Assembly (NCBI RefSeq): GCF_030247185.1
Contig: NC_080571.1
Coordinates: 141,588,486-141,652,485, forward strand
Direction: 5' to 3'
Origin: Malaya genurostris
Taxonomy: Eukaryota; Arthropoda; Insecta; Diptera; Culicidae
Length of the DNA: 64,000 nucleotides
Shown here: in pieces, positions 1 to 9,639 of the stretch
Layout of the letters: every line of letters begins with the position of its first letter
How positions within the stretch are numbered: position 1 is the stretch's first letter
The notes under the pieces: generated by a model
Databases searched by the model: none
What the model saw: the letters and a program-made list of their open reading frames with translations, nothing else
What the model was told of the DNA's origin: nothing
Made by a program: the position numbers and the translations under genes

Positions 1-383
1 CGAAATCGAACCCTGATTCCCCGTTACCCGTTGCCACCATGGTAGTCCTCTATACTACCATCAATAGTTGATAGGGCAGATATTTGAAAGATCCGTCGTC
101 GGTGCGAGACCATACGATCAACAAAATTATCCAGATTTCAACTTAAGCGTCACGGAGGACGATTGGTTTGACTAATAATTGCACAGGTTCCGCGAGGTCC
201 CTGCATTATGGCATGTATTAGCTCTAGATTTTCCACAGTTATCCAAGTAACTAGTTAAATGATCTTGTAAATTATAGCTGTTATACTGAGCCTTATGCGG
301 TTTCACATTAAATCTGTTTGTACTTAGACATGCATGGCTTAACCTTTGAGACAAGCGTATATTACTGGTAGAATCAACCAGAA
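1..383 (-). rRNA. 18S rRNA gene, 5' part (runs off left edge)
   Basis: Read on the minus strand, the sequence from about 383 leftward starts with the near-universal 18S 5' end CTGGTTGATTCTACCAG (361-381 reversed). It continues with the conserved helices that follow, including GCATGTCTAAGTAC, a TAGAGCTAATACATGC-like block and GGGTAACGGGGAATC near the left edge. About 380 nt of the small-subunit rRNA gene are present and the rest lies left of the window. The ETS/IGS therefore lies to the right. AT-rich variable positions and the TTCTACCAGTAATATACG start fit insects. Whether this unit is transcribed cannot be told, but no disruption is visible in this part. Confidence 0.95.
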
Positions 384-728
384 TTCGTCCGAGTCAGTCA
401 GTCAGTGATGAGCCATTAAATCTGGTATGAACTATGGTATGGCCGCCTTCGTTCAACACCGTTCTTTGGTAGCTATCAAATCACCGTCCTCCTTCCCCTT
501 CTCGTGTCAAGAGAAAAAGTACGGCTTGGGATACGAAATCCAGTGCCATTGAATTTCACCACAACGTATTTCATTCGCACATTCGTGTTCGTATGAGACA
601 CTAGCCGTACCCCGATTGTACGCGGTGCTAGATGTCAAGCAAAACAATCGAAAAAAGATTCCCATCTTTGACGGCCGACTACGGTTCGACCACTGCCCAT
701 GGGGAGTTTTACTGACAGTAAAACTTTT

Positions 729-765
729 CGCACTATATCACTATACCATATAGTGGTATAGTGCG
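729..765. other. 17-bp-stem hairpin in ETS/IGS (copy at 2427-2463)
   Basis: The arms CGCACTATATCACTATA and TATAGTGGTATAGTGCG pair along 17 bp with one G-T wobble around a 3-nt loop. It is identical in both tandem units. A related phrase, TATAGTGATATAGTGCG, occurs in the hAT 5' region (about 3669-3685 and 5241-5257). Confidence 0.8.
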
Positions 766-858
766 ACATTCTATGTCTCTTGCCAACTGATTCTACTCTG
801 GTTATCGGTCCCGTGGATAGTACATGACCTAGTGGAGGTATCGTACTAGGACTGTATA

Positions 859-894
859 GCACGTCTCGAACGACTTGATCGTTCGATGACGTGC
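859..894. other. Second hairpin in ETS/IGS (copy at 2557-2592)
   Basis: GCACGTC-TCGAACGA, loop CTTGA, then TCGTTCGA-T-GACGTGC: a 15-bp stem with one bulged T. On the plus strand it is followed by a T-run. It could be a processing structure or terminator-like element in rDNA spacer; function is inference. Confidence 0.75.
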
Positions 895-944
895 TTATTT
901 TTTTAAAGTTTTTTTCAAGTTTTTATTTACCATATATCACCATA

Positions 945-1213
945 CTCGTCTAAGATGTTCCCATCAGTTTGCCATATGATGTATCATGAATGGCCCTTGT
1001 AGTGGGATACATCCCCATACTTGCCTTAGACGTTCCCATCAGTTTGCCATATGATGTACCATTAATGGCCCTTGTAGTGGGATACATTCCAATACCTGCC
1101 TTAGACGTTCCCATCAGTTTGCCATATGATGTACCATTAATGGCCCTTGTAGTGGGCATGTCAGCTAAACCGCCTTCTACGTTCCGGTCGGTCTGCCGCA
1201 CGATGCGTGGCAT
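945..1213. repeat. 75-bp IGS subrepeats (copy at 2643-2911)
   Basis: The phrase GTTCCCATCAGTTTGCC starts at 957, 1032 and 1107, giving a 75-bp period with about 2.8 good units. A degenerate fourth unit lies at about 1174-1213 (CGTTCCGGTCGGTCTGCC). Short subrepeats upstream of the rRNA promoter are typical of insect rDNA spacers, where they often act as enhancers or spacer promoters. Because 75 is divisible by three, both strands stay open across the block; those ORFs are by-products of periodicity. Confidence 0.88.
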
Positions 1214-1407
1214 ACTGTTGTTACTAATACCAGTTTTTGCAACCGGGTTACTTGACCAAGTTTCCATCTGTTGATCACATCGACCCAGTGATATAAAGTT
1301 CTGGTGCGTTCTGGTAGTTTAGCGACGTACTTTCACGACGTGAAGTCCGTTTTGGAAAATCTGCGCACAAATTTTTTGCTCCATACAAATGTGACCAAGT
1401 TGCAACC

Positions 1408-1780
1408 GGTCAACCCGGTTTACTAAGCGTATGCCTCTCATGCTGCGGCCTTCCAACATGTTACCCATGTACGAACTGGCACATATCCCGCACGGATAGG
1501 CATTGCGCCTACGTTCGTAACTTATCACCTATCCCGCGTACTACGCTCACGTCAATTGCATTCGACAGAGCGGGAACGGCACTACCATATGTGAAACAGC
1601 TGGGTTTTGAAAAAAATGCGGGTGTTGACTGAACTAAATCGGTTGTTGGAATAACTAAAAAAGTGTTGGACTTAGCTAAAAAAAACGGATTGGTTGTTGG
1701 AAAAGCTAACTGAAAATATGCAGGTTGTTGGAATTGCTAACTACGGTTTGGAGGGACAGGTACGAACAGAGAGGCGAATA
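1408..1780. repeat. Shared 'tail' segment, IGS version (copy at 3106-3478)
   Basis: This ~373-bp segment begins GGTCAACCCGGTTTACTAAG and ends GAGGCGAATA. It closes both 1698-bp rDNA mini-units and recurs, with a 43-bp deletion, at the end of the truncated hAT copy (4721-5050). It is rich in short GGTTGTTGGA-type phrases near 1640-1740. I do not recognise a coding function. Confidence 0.85.
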
Positions 1781-2081
1781 TTTGAAAGATCCGTCGTCGG
1801 TGCGAGACCATACGATCAACAAAATTATCCAGATTTCAACTTAAGCGTCACGGAGGACGATTGGTTTGACTAATAATTGCACAGGTTCCGCGAGGTCCCT
1901 GCATTATGGCATGTATTAGCTCTAGATTTTCCACAGTTATCCAAGTAACTAGTTAAATGATCTTGTAAATTATAGCTGTTATACTGAGCCTTATGCGGTT
2001 TCACATTAAATCTGTTTGTACTTAGACATGCATGGCTTAACCTTTGAGACAAGCGTATATTACTGGTAGAATCAACCAGAA
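1778..2081 (-). pseudogene. Truncated 18S rRNA fragment (first ~300 nt)
   Basis: This repeats positions 80-383 of the window with no difference I could see. It contains only the first ~300 nt of 18S rRNA. At its left edge the 18S stops abruptly at an ATA shared with the IGS tail (1778-1780), so the remaining 18S, ITS, 5.8S and 28S are missing. It cannot yield a functional rRNA. It is embedded in the second copy of the 1698-bp tandem unit. Confidence 0.9.
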
Positions 2082-3475
2082 TTCGTCCGAGTCAGTCAGT
2101 CAGTGATGAGCCATTAAATCTGGTATGAACTATGGTATGGCCGCCTTCGTTCAACACCGTTCTTTGGTAGCTATCAAATCACCGTCCTCCTTCCCCTTCT
2201 CGTGTCAAGAGAAAAAGTACGGCTTGGGATACGAAATCCAGTGCCATTGAATTTCACCACAACGTATTTCATTCGCACATTCGTGTTCGTATGAGACACT
2301 AGCCGTACCCCGATTGTACGCGGTGCTAGATGTCAAGCAAAACAATCGAAAAAAGATTCCCATCTTTGACGGCCGACTACGGTTCGACCACTGCCCATGG
2401 GGAGTTTTACTGACAGTAAAACTTTTCGCACTATATCACTATACCATATAGTGGTATAGTGCGACATTCTATGTCTCTTGCCAACTGATTCTACTCTGGT
2501 TATCGGTCCCGTGGATAGTACATGACCTAGTGGAGGTATCGTACTAGGACTGTATAGCACGTCTCGAACGACTTGATCGTTCGATGACGTGCTTATTTTT
2601 TTAAAGTTTTTTTCAAGTTTTTATTTACCATATATCACCATACTCGTCTAAGATGTTCCCATCAGTTTGCCATATGATGTATCATGAATGGCCCTTGTAG
2701 TGGGATACATCCCCATACTTGCCTTAGACGTTCCCATCAGTTTGCCATATGATGTACCATTAATGGCCCTTGTAGTGGGATACATTCCAATACCTGCCTT
2801 AGACGTTCCCATCAGTTTGCCATATGATGTACCATTAATGGCCCTTGTAGTGGGCATGTCAGCTAAACCGCCTTCTACGTTCCGGTCGGTCTGCCGCACG
2901 ATGCGTGGCATACTGTTGTTACTAATACCAGTTTTTGCAACCGGGTTACTTGACCAAGTTTCCATCTGTTGATCACATCGACCCAGTGATATAAAGTTCT
3001 GGTGCGTTCTGGTAGTTTAGCGACGTACTTTCACGACGTGAAGTCCGTTTTGGAAAATCTGCGCACAAATTTTTTGCTCCATACAAATGTGACCAAGTTG
3101 CAACCGGTCAACCCGGTTTACTAAGCGTATGCCTCTCATGCTGCGGCCTTCCAACATGTTACCCATGTACGAACTGGCACATATCCCGCACGGATAGGCA
3201 TTGCGCCTACGTTCGTAACTTATCACCTATCCCGCGTACTACGCTCACGTCAATTGCATTCGACAGAGCGGGAACGGCACTACCATATGTGAAACAGCTG
3301 GGTTTTGAAAAAAATGCGGGTGTTGACTGAACTAAATCGGTTGTTGGAATAACTAAAAAAGTGTTGGACTTAGCTAAAAAAAACGGATTGGTTGTTGGAA
3401 AAGCTAACTGAAAATATGCAGGTTGTTGGAATTGCTAACTACGGTTTGGAGGGACAGGTACGAACAGAGAGGCGA
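1778..3475. repeat. Tandem rDNA mini-unit, copy 2 (1698 bp)
   Basis: Second head-to-tail copy of the 1698-bp block. Its right end (GAGGCGAATA, 3469-3478) leads into the hAT 5' region instead of another 18S fragment, so the same tail end-point serves two different downstream partners. Confidence 0.93.
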
Positions 3476-3478
3476 ATA

Positions 3479-3798
3479 GCTATATGAGCGCTGGTGAAGT
3501 GGTGCACTACCGTGGCCCACTGCCAGATAGGTGGGAGCTCGGGTAAAATATTATCTCCCGGGCAACAATGAGATACCACCGTTGCTTCCGGCACTTGTCG
3601 GAGGCGTAGGAGGGAGAGTCTGTCAGGTTTCGTATCGTATTCCGAACGAATTCGGTTCAGAAAAGGTTATAGTGATATAGTGCGAATTCAATATTGATCA
3701 AAGAAGTATTTATCAAGTGTGTGTGTGTGTGTGTTTAGATAGAGGAGCGTATTTAGAGTTAAACCATTAACGACTAAATTTTGTGTGGTGTTTATACG
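3479..3798 (+). other. hAT gene 5' leader, copy 1 (copy 2 at 5051-5370)
   Basis: About 320 bp of non-coding sequence precedes each hAT ORF and is virtually identical in the two copies. It contains a (GT)n microsatellite (about 3717-3735). I looked for a hAT-type terminal inverted repeat at the 5' boundary that is matched 3' of the full-length copy and found none. A promoter is expected here but no clear TATA box is visible. Confidence 0.6.
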
Positions 3799-4899
3799 AT
3801 GGCACCTACAACAAGAGCAGACCGCAATAAGCGGCAGCGATCACTGACGGACATTGCGTCGTCATTGGTAGTAAGACAGGGCGATAAAGCTATTTGCAAC
3901 ATCGATCCCGCATCAGGATGTCCATACGTCCAGAGTAGATTTGCCCCTGGCAACTTCATCCGTCACTTTCGTACCGTACATACGGAACGTGCATGTGCAA
4001 ACAATCTCCTTACAATTGCCTATCCAATGGAGAAGAAGGAAAGAGTAATTCCTAAGCGTTTAATAGCTATTGACCGGCAGTTACTAATTGCGTCAGCAGT
4101 TAAGCTGACGATCTTCCATCATCTTCCTATTTTCTGCTTCGAGTGGGAAGGCTTCAAAGACTTACTGAAACCGATTACAACGACTCTTGGGTGCACTTTG
4201 AACCGTGTCACAATGAAATGTCATCTCTCGAAGACTGCCTATCGTCTAAAAGAAATGTTGATAGATGAGATGAAAGGCAAGCTCGTCTGCTTGAAAATAG
4301 ATTCTGCTGCCCGACACAATCGCCATATCTTAGGCATCAATGTACAGTATACCCTAGATGAGCAGGTGGTCATTCGTACCCTTGGTATGATCGAAATCAA
4401 AGAAAGTCAAACAGCGGCGTTCTTGAAATCAAAAGTTATGGATACTTTGGCCGACTATGGGCTATCTCTTGAGAATATATTTTCCGTGACATGCGACAAT
4501 GGGGCTAATATGGTGGCAACGGTTAGAAAATTAAACAATGATACGTACGTAATGCCTACAGAGCAGCAGGCTGATGGTACGAACATAGATGAGCTGGATG
4601 AGTCGGATGTGATAGAGGATGATCAACAGTGTGAACGAAACGTTACTGCTGAACTGGCCAATGAACTGTCCGAAAGGATTATTCTTGTGAGATGTGCTGT
4701 GCATACCTTACAGCTTGCAGGGTCAACCCGGTTTACTAAGCGTATGCCTCTCATGCTGCGGCCTTCCAACATGTTACCCATGTACGAACACGCACCTATC
4801 CCGCGTACTACGCTCACGTCAATTGCATTCGACAGAGCGGGGATGGCACTACCATATGTGAAACAGCTGGGTTTTGAAAAAAATGCGAGTGTTGACTGA
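3799..4899 (+). pseudogene. 3'-truncated hAT transposase fused to IGS tail
   Basis: This is the 5' portion of the hAT ORF described at 5371-7311, with the same start context (ATG at 3799). It is identical for about 307 codons except one visible missense change (Gly for Asp in EMKGKLV) and a silent change. It keeps the BED-like finger and the first two catalytic aspartates. After ...CAVHTLQLA it runs into the spacer-derived tail and reads about 60 foreign codons to a stop at 4899. The dimerisation domain (hATC) is absent. If expressed it would be a DNA-binding but dimerisation-deficient fragment; that is inference. Confidence 0.85.
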
Positions 4900-5050
4900 A
4901 CTAAATCGGTTGTTGGAATAACTAAAAAAGTGTTGGACTTAGCTAAAAAAAAAAACGGATTGGTTGTTGGAAAAGCTAACTGAAAATATGCAGGTTGTTG
5001 GAATTGCTAACTACGGTTTGGAGGGACAGGTACGAACAGAGAGGCGAATA
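4721..5050. repeat. Shared 'tail' segment, hAT-associated version
   Basis: A 330-bp copy of the IGS tail. It lacks about 43 bp present at roughly 1473-1516 and differs by a few bases. It is fused directly to the hAT coding sequence at codon 307, where ...HTLQLA is followed by the tail instead of the normal continuation. Its right end abuts the 5' region of the full-length hAT copy at 5051. Confidence 0.88.
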
Positions 5051-5370
5051 GCTATATGAGCGCTGGTGAAGTGGTGCACTACCGTGGCCCACTGCCAGAT
5101 AGGTGGGAGCTCGGGTAAAATATTATCTCCCGGGCAACAATGAGATACCACCGTTGCTTCCGGCACTTGTCGGAGGCGTAGGAGGGAGAGTCTGTCAGGT
5201 TTCGTATCGTATTCCGAACGAATTCGGTTCAGAAAAGGTTATAGTGATATAGTGCGAATTCAATATTGATCAAAGAAGTATTTATCAAGTGTGTGTGTGT
5301 GTGTGTTTAGATAGAGGAGCGTATTTAGAGTTAAACCATTAACGACTAAATTTTGTGTGGTGTTTATACG

Positions 5371-7311
5371 ATGGCACCTACAACAAGAGCAGACCGCAAT
5401 AAGCGGCAGCGATCACTGACGGACATTGCGTCGTCATTGGTAGTAAGACAGGGCGATAAAGCTATCTGCAACATCGATCCCGCATCAGGATGTCCATACG
5501 TCCAGAGTAGATTTGCCCCTGGCAACTTCATCCGTCACTTTCGTACCGTACATACGGAACGTGCATGTGCAAACAATCTCCTTACAATTGCCTATCCAAT
5601 GGAGAAGAAGGAAAGAGTAATTCCTAAGCGTTTAATAGCTATTGACCGGCAGTTACTAATTGCGTCAGCAGTTAAGCTGACGATCTTCCATCATCTTCCT
5701 ATTTTCTGCTTCGAGTGGGAAGGCTTCAAAGACTTACTGAAACCGATTACAACGACTCTTGGGTGCACTTTGAACCGTGTCACAATGAAATGTCATCTCT
5801 CGAAGACTGCCTATCGTCTAAAAGAAATGTTGATAGATGAGATGAAAGACAAGCTCGTCTGCTTGAAAATAGATTCTGCTGCCCGACACAATCGCCATAT
5901 CTTAGGCATCAATGTACAGTATACCCTAGATGAGCAGGTGGTCATTCGTACCCTTGGTATGATCGAAATCAAAGAAAGTCAAACAGCGGCGTTCTTGAAA
6001 TCAAAAGTTATGGATACTTTGGCCGACTATGGGCTATCTCTTGAGAATATATTTTCCGTGACATGCGACAATGGGGCTAATATGGTGGCAACGGTTAGAA
6101 AATTAAACAATGATACGTACGTAATGCCTACAGAGCAGCAGGCTGATGGTACGAACATAGATGAGCTGGATGAGTCGGATGTGATAGAGGATGATCAACA
6201 GTGTGAACGAAACGTTACTGCTGAACTGGCCAATGAACTGTCCGAAAGGATTATTCTTGTGAGATGTGCTGTGCATACCTTACAGCTTGCAATACTGGAT
6301 GTTGTTGATAAATCCGATGAGTCTATCCGAGCCATCACTGCTGTTGCTAGAAAATGTAAGCTGGTGAAGTACCGGTCAGAGTTTGAAAGCTACGAGGCTT
6401 CATACCCACCCGTCTGGAGTAGGACACGATGGGGTGGTATATTCAAAATGATGGATTCGTTCGTACACCAAAAAAGGTTTTTTAACCATTTGGCCGATAA
6501 TTTTCCCGAACTAGACCTTTCCAATCAATGGTCGTTCATTGAGCATTACTATGATACGTTTAAGCCGTTGTACATCTGCACAAAGCAAATGCAAGAGAAG
6601 CACGTGTCGTTATCTGACTATATGCCATATAGAGCATGGCTGATGGCAACGAGTGAGGTACAAAAAGTTCGCGAAAACTCTTTCAGTCCCCATTTACTTC
6701 GGTCGTTGAACAATAGATTGAACGTTTTCCGCCAATTGAAGGCGGTCCAGATGGCATTATACCTGGATCCATGGTTCAACTATCGAGGTTCTAAAATATT
6801 CACGGCTGAGGAAAAAGATAAAATTCAGCAATACATAGTCGATACATGGGAACGTATCTGCCAACTGGGTAAAACACCGGCTAGTACAAGTAGAGAATCG
6901 TCAGAGTCTACCGATGATTTTGATCATTATCTTACGCAAATGTTTGGTGAATCCGTGAATCTTGGTTGCGAGACCGGGTTTCTTCAACAAGTTAAGTCTT
7001 TGGACCTAGAGCCACGCCAAAAACATAACTACAACGTGTGGGACCATTGGTTGCGCCGTAAGACTACGCACCCAGAGATATATGCAGTAGCAATGGTTGT
7101 ACTATTCCCACCATCGAACCAAGTCTCTATTGAACGGTCTTTCAGTGCCCTTGCCTTGGTTCTCTCTAATCAACGCACTAGTCTTGGGAAAGATACGTTG
7201 GAAAACATTTTACTTATTGAATTAAACAAAGACTTGTTCTCCAGGGCGCTGGGAACTGCATATGATTGGAAGGGCCCAATCGACCCGGTTGACGATGATT
7301 CTCAGGAATGA
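5371..7311 (+). CDS. hAT-family transposase, full-length intact ORF
   Basis: Uninterrupted 646-codon ORF. I chose the ATG at 5371 (ACG ATG GCA context) because the upstream in-frame extension has no ATG. In order: basic N-terminus; BED-like zinc finger with Cys/Cys/His/His near residues 33-61 (GCPYVQ...HFRTVH); RNase H-fold region with candidate catalytic Asp168 (KIDSAARH) and Asp233 (CDNGAN); CxxH at 299-302 (CAVH); a Trp-containing SRTRWGG motif; and a C-terminal hATC dimerisation domain (about residues 550-625, with NQVSIERSFSAL and NQRTSL). These are the expected parts of a hAT transposase of normal length. No terminal inverted repeats or 8-bp target duplication were found around it, so it may be immobile or domesticated. 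A truncated tandem copy lies just upstream. Confidence 0.9.
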   Translation: MAPTTRADRNKRQRSLTDIASSLVVRQGDKAICNIDPASGCPYVQSRFAPGNFIRHFRTVHTERACANNLLTIAYPMEKKERVIPKRLIAIDRQLLIASAVKLTIFHHLPIFCFEWEGFKDLLKPITTTLGCTLNRVTMKCHLSKTAYRLKEMLIDEMKDKLVCLKIDSAARHNRHILGINVQYTLDEQVVIRTLGMIEIKESQTAAFLKSKVMDTLADYGLSLENIFSVTCDNGANMVATVRKLNNDTYVMPTEQQADGTNIDELDESDVIEDDQQCERNVTAELANELSERIILVRCAVHTLQLAILDVVDKSDESIRAITAVARKCKLVKYRSEFESYEASYPPVWSRTRWGGIFKMMDSFVHQKRFFNHLADNFPELDLSNQWSFIEHYYDTFKPLYICTKQMQEKHVSLSDYMPYRAWLMATSEVQKVRENSFSPHLLRSLNNRLNVFRQLKAVQMALYLDPWFNYRGSKIFTAEEKDKIQQYIVDTWERICQLGKTPASTSRESSESTDDFDHYLTQMFGESVNLGCETGFLQQVKSLDLEPRQKHNYNVWDHWLRRKTTHPEIYAVAMVVLFPPSNQVSIERSFSALALVLSNQRTSLGKDTLENILLIELNKDLFSRALGTAYDWKGPIDPVDDDSQE

Positions 7312-7570
7312 ATATGATACCGTTGATGCTCAACTGAATGTCGAATGAGACAAATATTGTCGTCTATCACTGGCTCATCGCCGGGTGATAGGGGGTTAAC
7401 TTTTGTTTACATTTTCATGAAATCAAATTCCAATGATACTAAAAGGGTTCGGCAGTCATGATACTTGTTATGATTCAATTAGCGACAATCGTCGTTTAGT
7501 GGACGATGATATATGTGTTGTCTCAATGTAAGCTCGAGTCACCATTGTGATAACGAATTTTTTCAGCACT
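7312..7570. other. hAT 3' flank, no gene
   Basis: About 260 bp between the hAT stop codon and the start of the segmental duplication. No ORF, no terminal repeat complementary to the hAT 5' region and no other feature recognised. The right edge is where the sequence becomes identical to position 23153 onward. Confidence 0.5.
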
Positions 7571-9258
7571 GTGCGGGACTGAAAGATATTTCTGTGCGGT
7601 GTGTATATCCCTCCCGATAAAAGCCAGCAAGTTGATGTGATCGATGAGCACATTTCTACTGTTTCGGAGCTGTGCAACAAAAGTTCCTCTAGTGATATTG
7701 TTTTTGTGTGCGGTGATTTCAACCAGCCACGGATAACGTGGGGTCATGGATCAGACGAAACACAATCTCCTTTCTCTCTTCTACCCGGAGCCAGTACGAC
7801 ACTGATAGATGGTATGGATTTGGATTATTGTCGAATCAATGCCATTGAACTACCGAAAAATTAATTTGACAGCCTTTCAAGCATACTTGCAGGATGTTAA
7901 TTGGTCTGTTTTGTATGAAATCGCTAACGTGAATGAGATGTGTTCGCTATTCTGTGATGTTTTGTTTCAATGGCTCAGTTCTAATCTTCCAACAGCAAAA
8001 CAACCCATTGCTACTCCTTGAACTACAGCGTACCTACGTAAACTCAAGCGGGATCGTAATGCCTGGCAACGCAAACATCGTCTTTATCATAATGCTGAGA
8101 CACTAAGAATGTTCGAACACTCCAGCGAAAGTTATCGTAAATTGAACGCGCGGCTATACAAAGATTACGTCATGCGAGTTCAAACTGACCTTCGACGAAA
8201 TCCCAAGAAGTTCTGGACATTTGTCAATCTTTCGCTTCGGTATTTGCTGGAAATACTGCTTCCGACGCCGAAGCTGATGTCGCTGCTATGGACGTTCCAG
8301 AAAATTTAGTACGTATGGATACGCCAGAAATGGATACTCCAGAAATGATTCTTGCCGCTACGAAGAAACTAAAAAAATCGTATTCAGCCGGACCCGATGG
8401 TATACCCGCTGCAGTTTACACTAATTGTACTGCTGCTTTAGCTGAGCCTCTGTGCATTATTTTCAACAAATCTTTCGAGCAAGGCAAGATTCTGAGATTT
8501 GGAATCCTTCATGTTCCCTGTATTCAAGAGTGGTGACCGTCGTAATGTAAGGAACTATCGAGGCACAACAAGTTTATCTGCTGCTTCAAAACTTTTTGAA
8601 ATAATTGTAAGCAATGAGATGCTCTTCCGCACTAAACATTATATCTCTACTGAACAACATGGGTTTAAGCCTGGACGCTCGGTCAGCACAAATCTATTAG
8701 ATTTCACTTCGACCTGCATTTTGCGTATGAAGGAAAAGGTACAAATCGATGCGGTATACAAGGATCTAAAAGCAGCGTTTGACCGAATAGACCACCGAAT
8801 ACTCCTTCGAAAGATGTCACGATTAGGTGGATCTCAAAAGTTCATTGATTGGTTATACTCTTACTTGTGTGGTAGAGTTTTACGAATAAAATTGGGCTCG
8901 AGCGTTTCATCTCAGTTTACGAATGTGTCAGGAGTACCTCAAGGCAGCAATATGGGTCCGCTTCTGTTCTCTTTGTTTTTCAATGATGCTATTTTGCTGC
9001 TCAGTAACGGCTGCAGATTAGTTTATGCTGATGATTTGAAATTGTACCATGTAATTCGATCTATTGACGATTGTGTCCGGCTCCAACAGCTCCTCGATAC
9101 ATTTGTTGCTTGGTGCAAAACAAACTGGCTGATTATCAGTACTGAGAAATGTCAGGTCATAACGTTCCACCGAATACAGAATCCATTGCATTTTGATTAT
9201 CAAATTGATGGACAAACGCTCCAAAGAGTTCATTATGCTAATGACCTTGGTGTCAACT
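7571..9258 (+). pseudogene. LINE-A copy 1: CR1-like non-LTR retrotransposon ORF2 (EN+RT), broken
   Basis: Starts inside the endonuclease domain (VYIPPDKSQQ, then GDFNQP with the conserved Asp and Asn). It passes through several frame changes (about 7860, 8020-8110, 8290, 8500) and ends in a long open stretch with reverse transcriptase motifs: GPDGIPAAVY, NYRGTTSLSAASKLFE, the KAAFDRIDHRIL box, GVPQGSNMGP and the YADD active site (about 9025). The 3' part of RT is interrupted at about 9258 by the mariner fragment. Domain order and the GVPQGS/YADD pair are typical of LINE ORF2. Clade assignment (CR1/Q/T1-like) rests on resemblance and is moderate. The truncated 3' end continues at 9640. Confidence 0.85.
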
Positions 9259-9606
9259 TCACTTTACGGTCATTGAAAATCATTTTGTGGATTTTTTTCA
9301 CGTTTTCGTTTTCGGTGACAGCCTCTTCGTCTTCGGTGCTTATATGACCAGTACGAAATTTTGCAAACCGCTTACGAATTGTTGCTTCGCCCGGTGCAGA
9401 GTCTGGATAACACTCATCAAACAATTTTTTGGTATCGGCGGCACTTTTTTTCATCAAAAAGTAGTGTTTCATCAACACACGAAATTCCTTTTTATCCATT
9501 TTTTCACAATAACAAAAGTAGCTTCACTCAAAATGCAATATCTCACAAACTAATAATCAGACAGCTGTCAAATTTATACACGTATCTTTTGAAGGTTGGT
9601 ACTAAC
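9259..9606 (-). mobile_element. Mariner (Tc1/mariner superfamily) 5' fragment
   Basis: On the minus strand this begins with a mariner-like terminal sequence (about 9606 inward, TTAGTACCAACCTTCAAAAG). A short leader follows, then an ORF starting MDKKEFRVLMKHYF at 9499, which matches the N-terminal helix-turn-helix of mariner transposases through DRKVKL. The catalytic DDD domain is absent, because the sequence switches to LINE-A at about 9258. It is thus a dead 5' fragment sitting in LINE-A. The other duplication copy has a deletion covering this site, so the age relative to the duplication cannot be fixed. Confidence 0.82.
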
Positions 9607-9639
9607 TGAAAATGGCATGGATTTAATTCTAGTGGCGCC

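Larger units (their letters stand above)
384..944 (-). other. rDNA 5' external transcribed spacer / proximal IGS
   Basis: Spacer immediately upstream of the 18S gene on the minus strand. It contains two strong hairpins (729-765 and 859-894) and a T-rich stretch (896-930). A Pol I promoter should lie here or further right, but I cannot place the start site from sequence alone. The short ORF at 635-862 is not believable as a gene. The same region recurs at 2082-2642. Confidence 0.7.
80..1777. repeat. Tandem rDNA mini-unit, copy 1 (1698 bp)
   Basis: Direct repeat unit consisting, left to right, of the 18S 5' fragment (reverse), 5' ETS, hairpins, 75-bp IGS subrepeats and the ~370-bp tail. The next copy follows head to tail with a constant offset of 1698 bp, and every ORF and hairpin recurs at that offset. 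The copies look essentially identical, which implies recent duplication or active homogenisation. Confidence 0.93.

Noticed and set aside
172..354. 60-codon ORF on the minus strand
   Set aside because: It is 18S rRNA sequence.
859..900. Hairpin followed by T-run resembling a bacterial terminator
   Set aside because: The context is eukaryotic rDNA spacer. Kept only as a hairpin.
950..1274. Overlapping 94- and 105-codon ORFs on both strands with repeated peptides
   Set aside because: They lie in 75-bp IGS subrepeats; a period divisible by three keeps all frames open. They recur identically at 2648-2972. Not genes.
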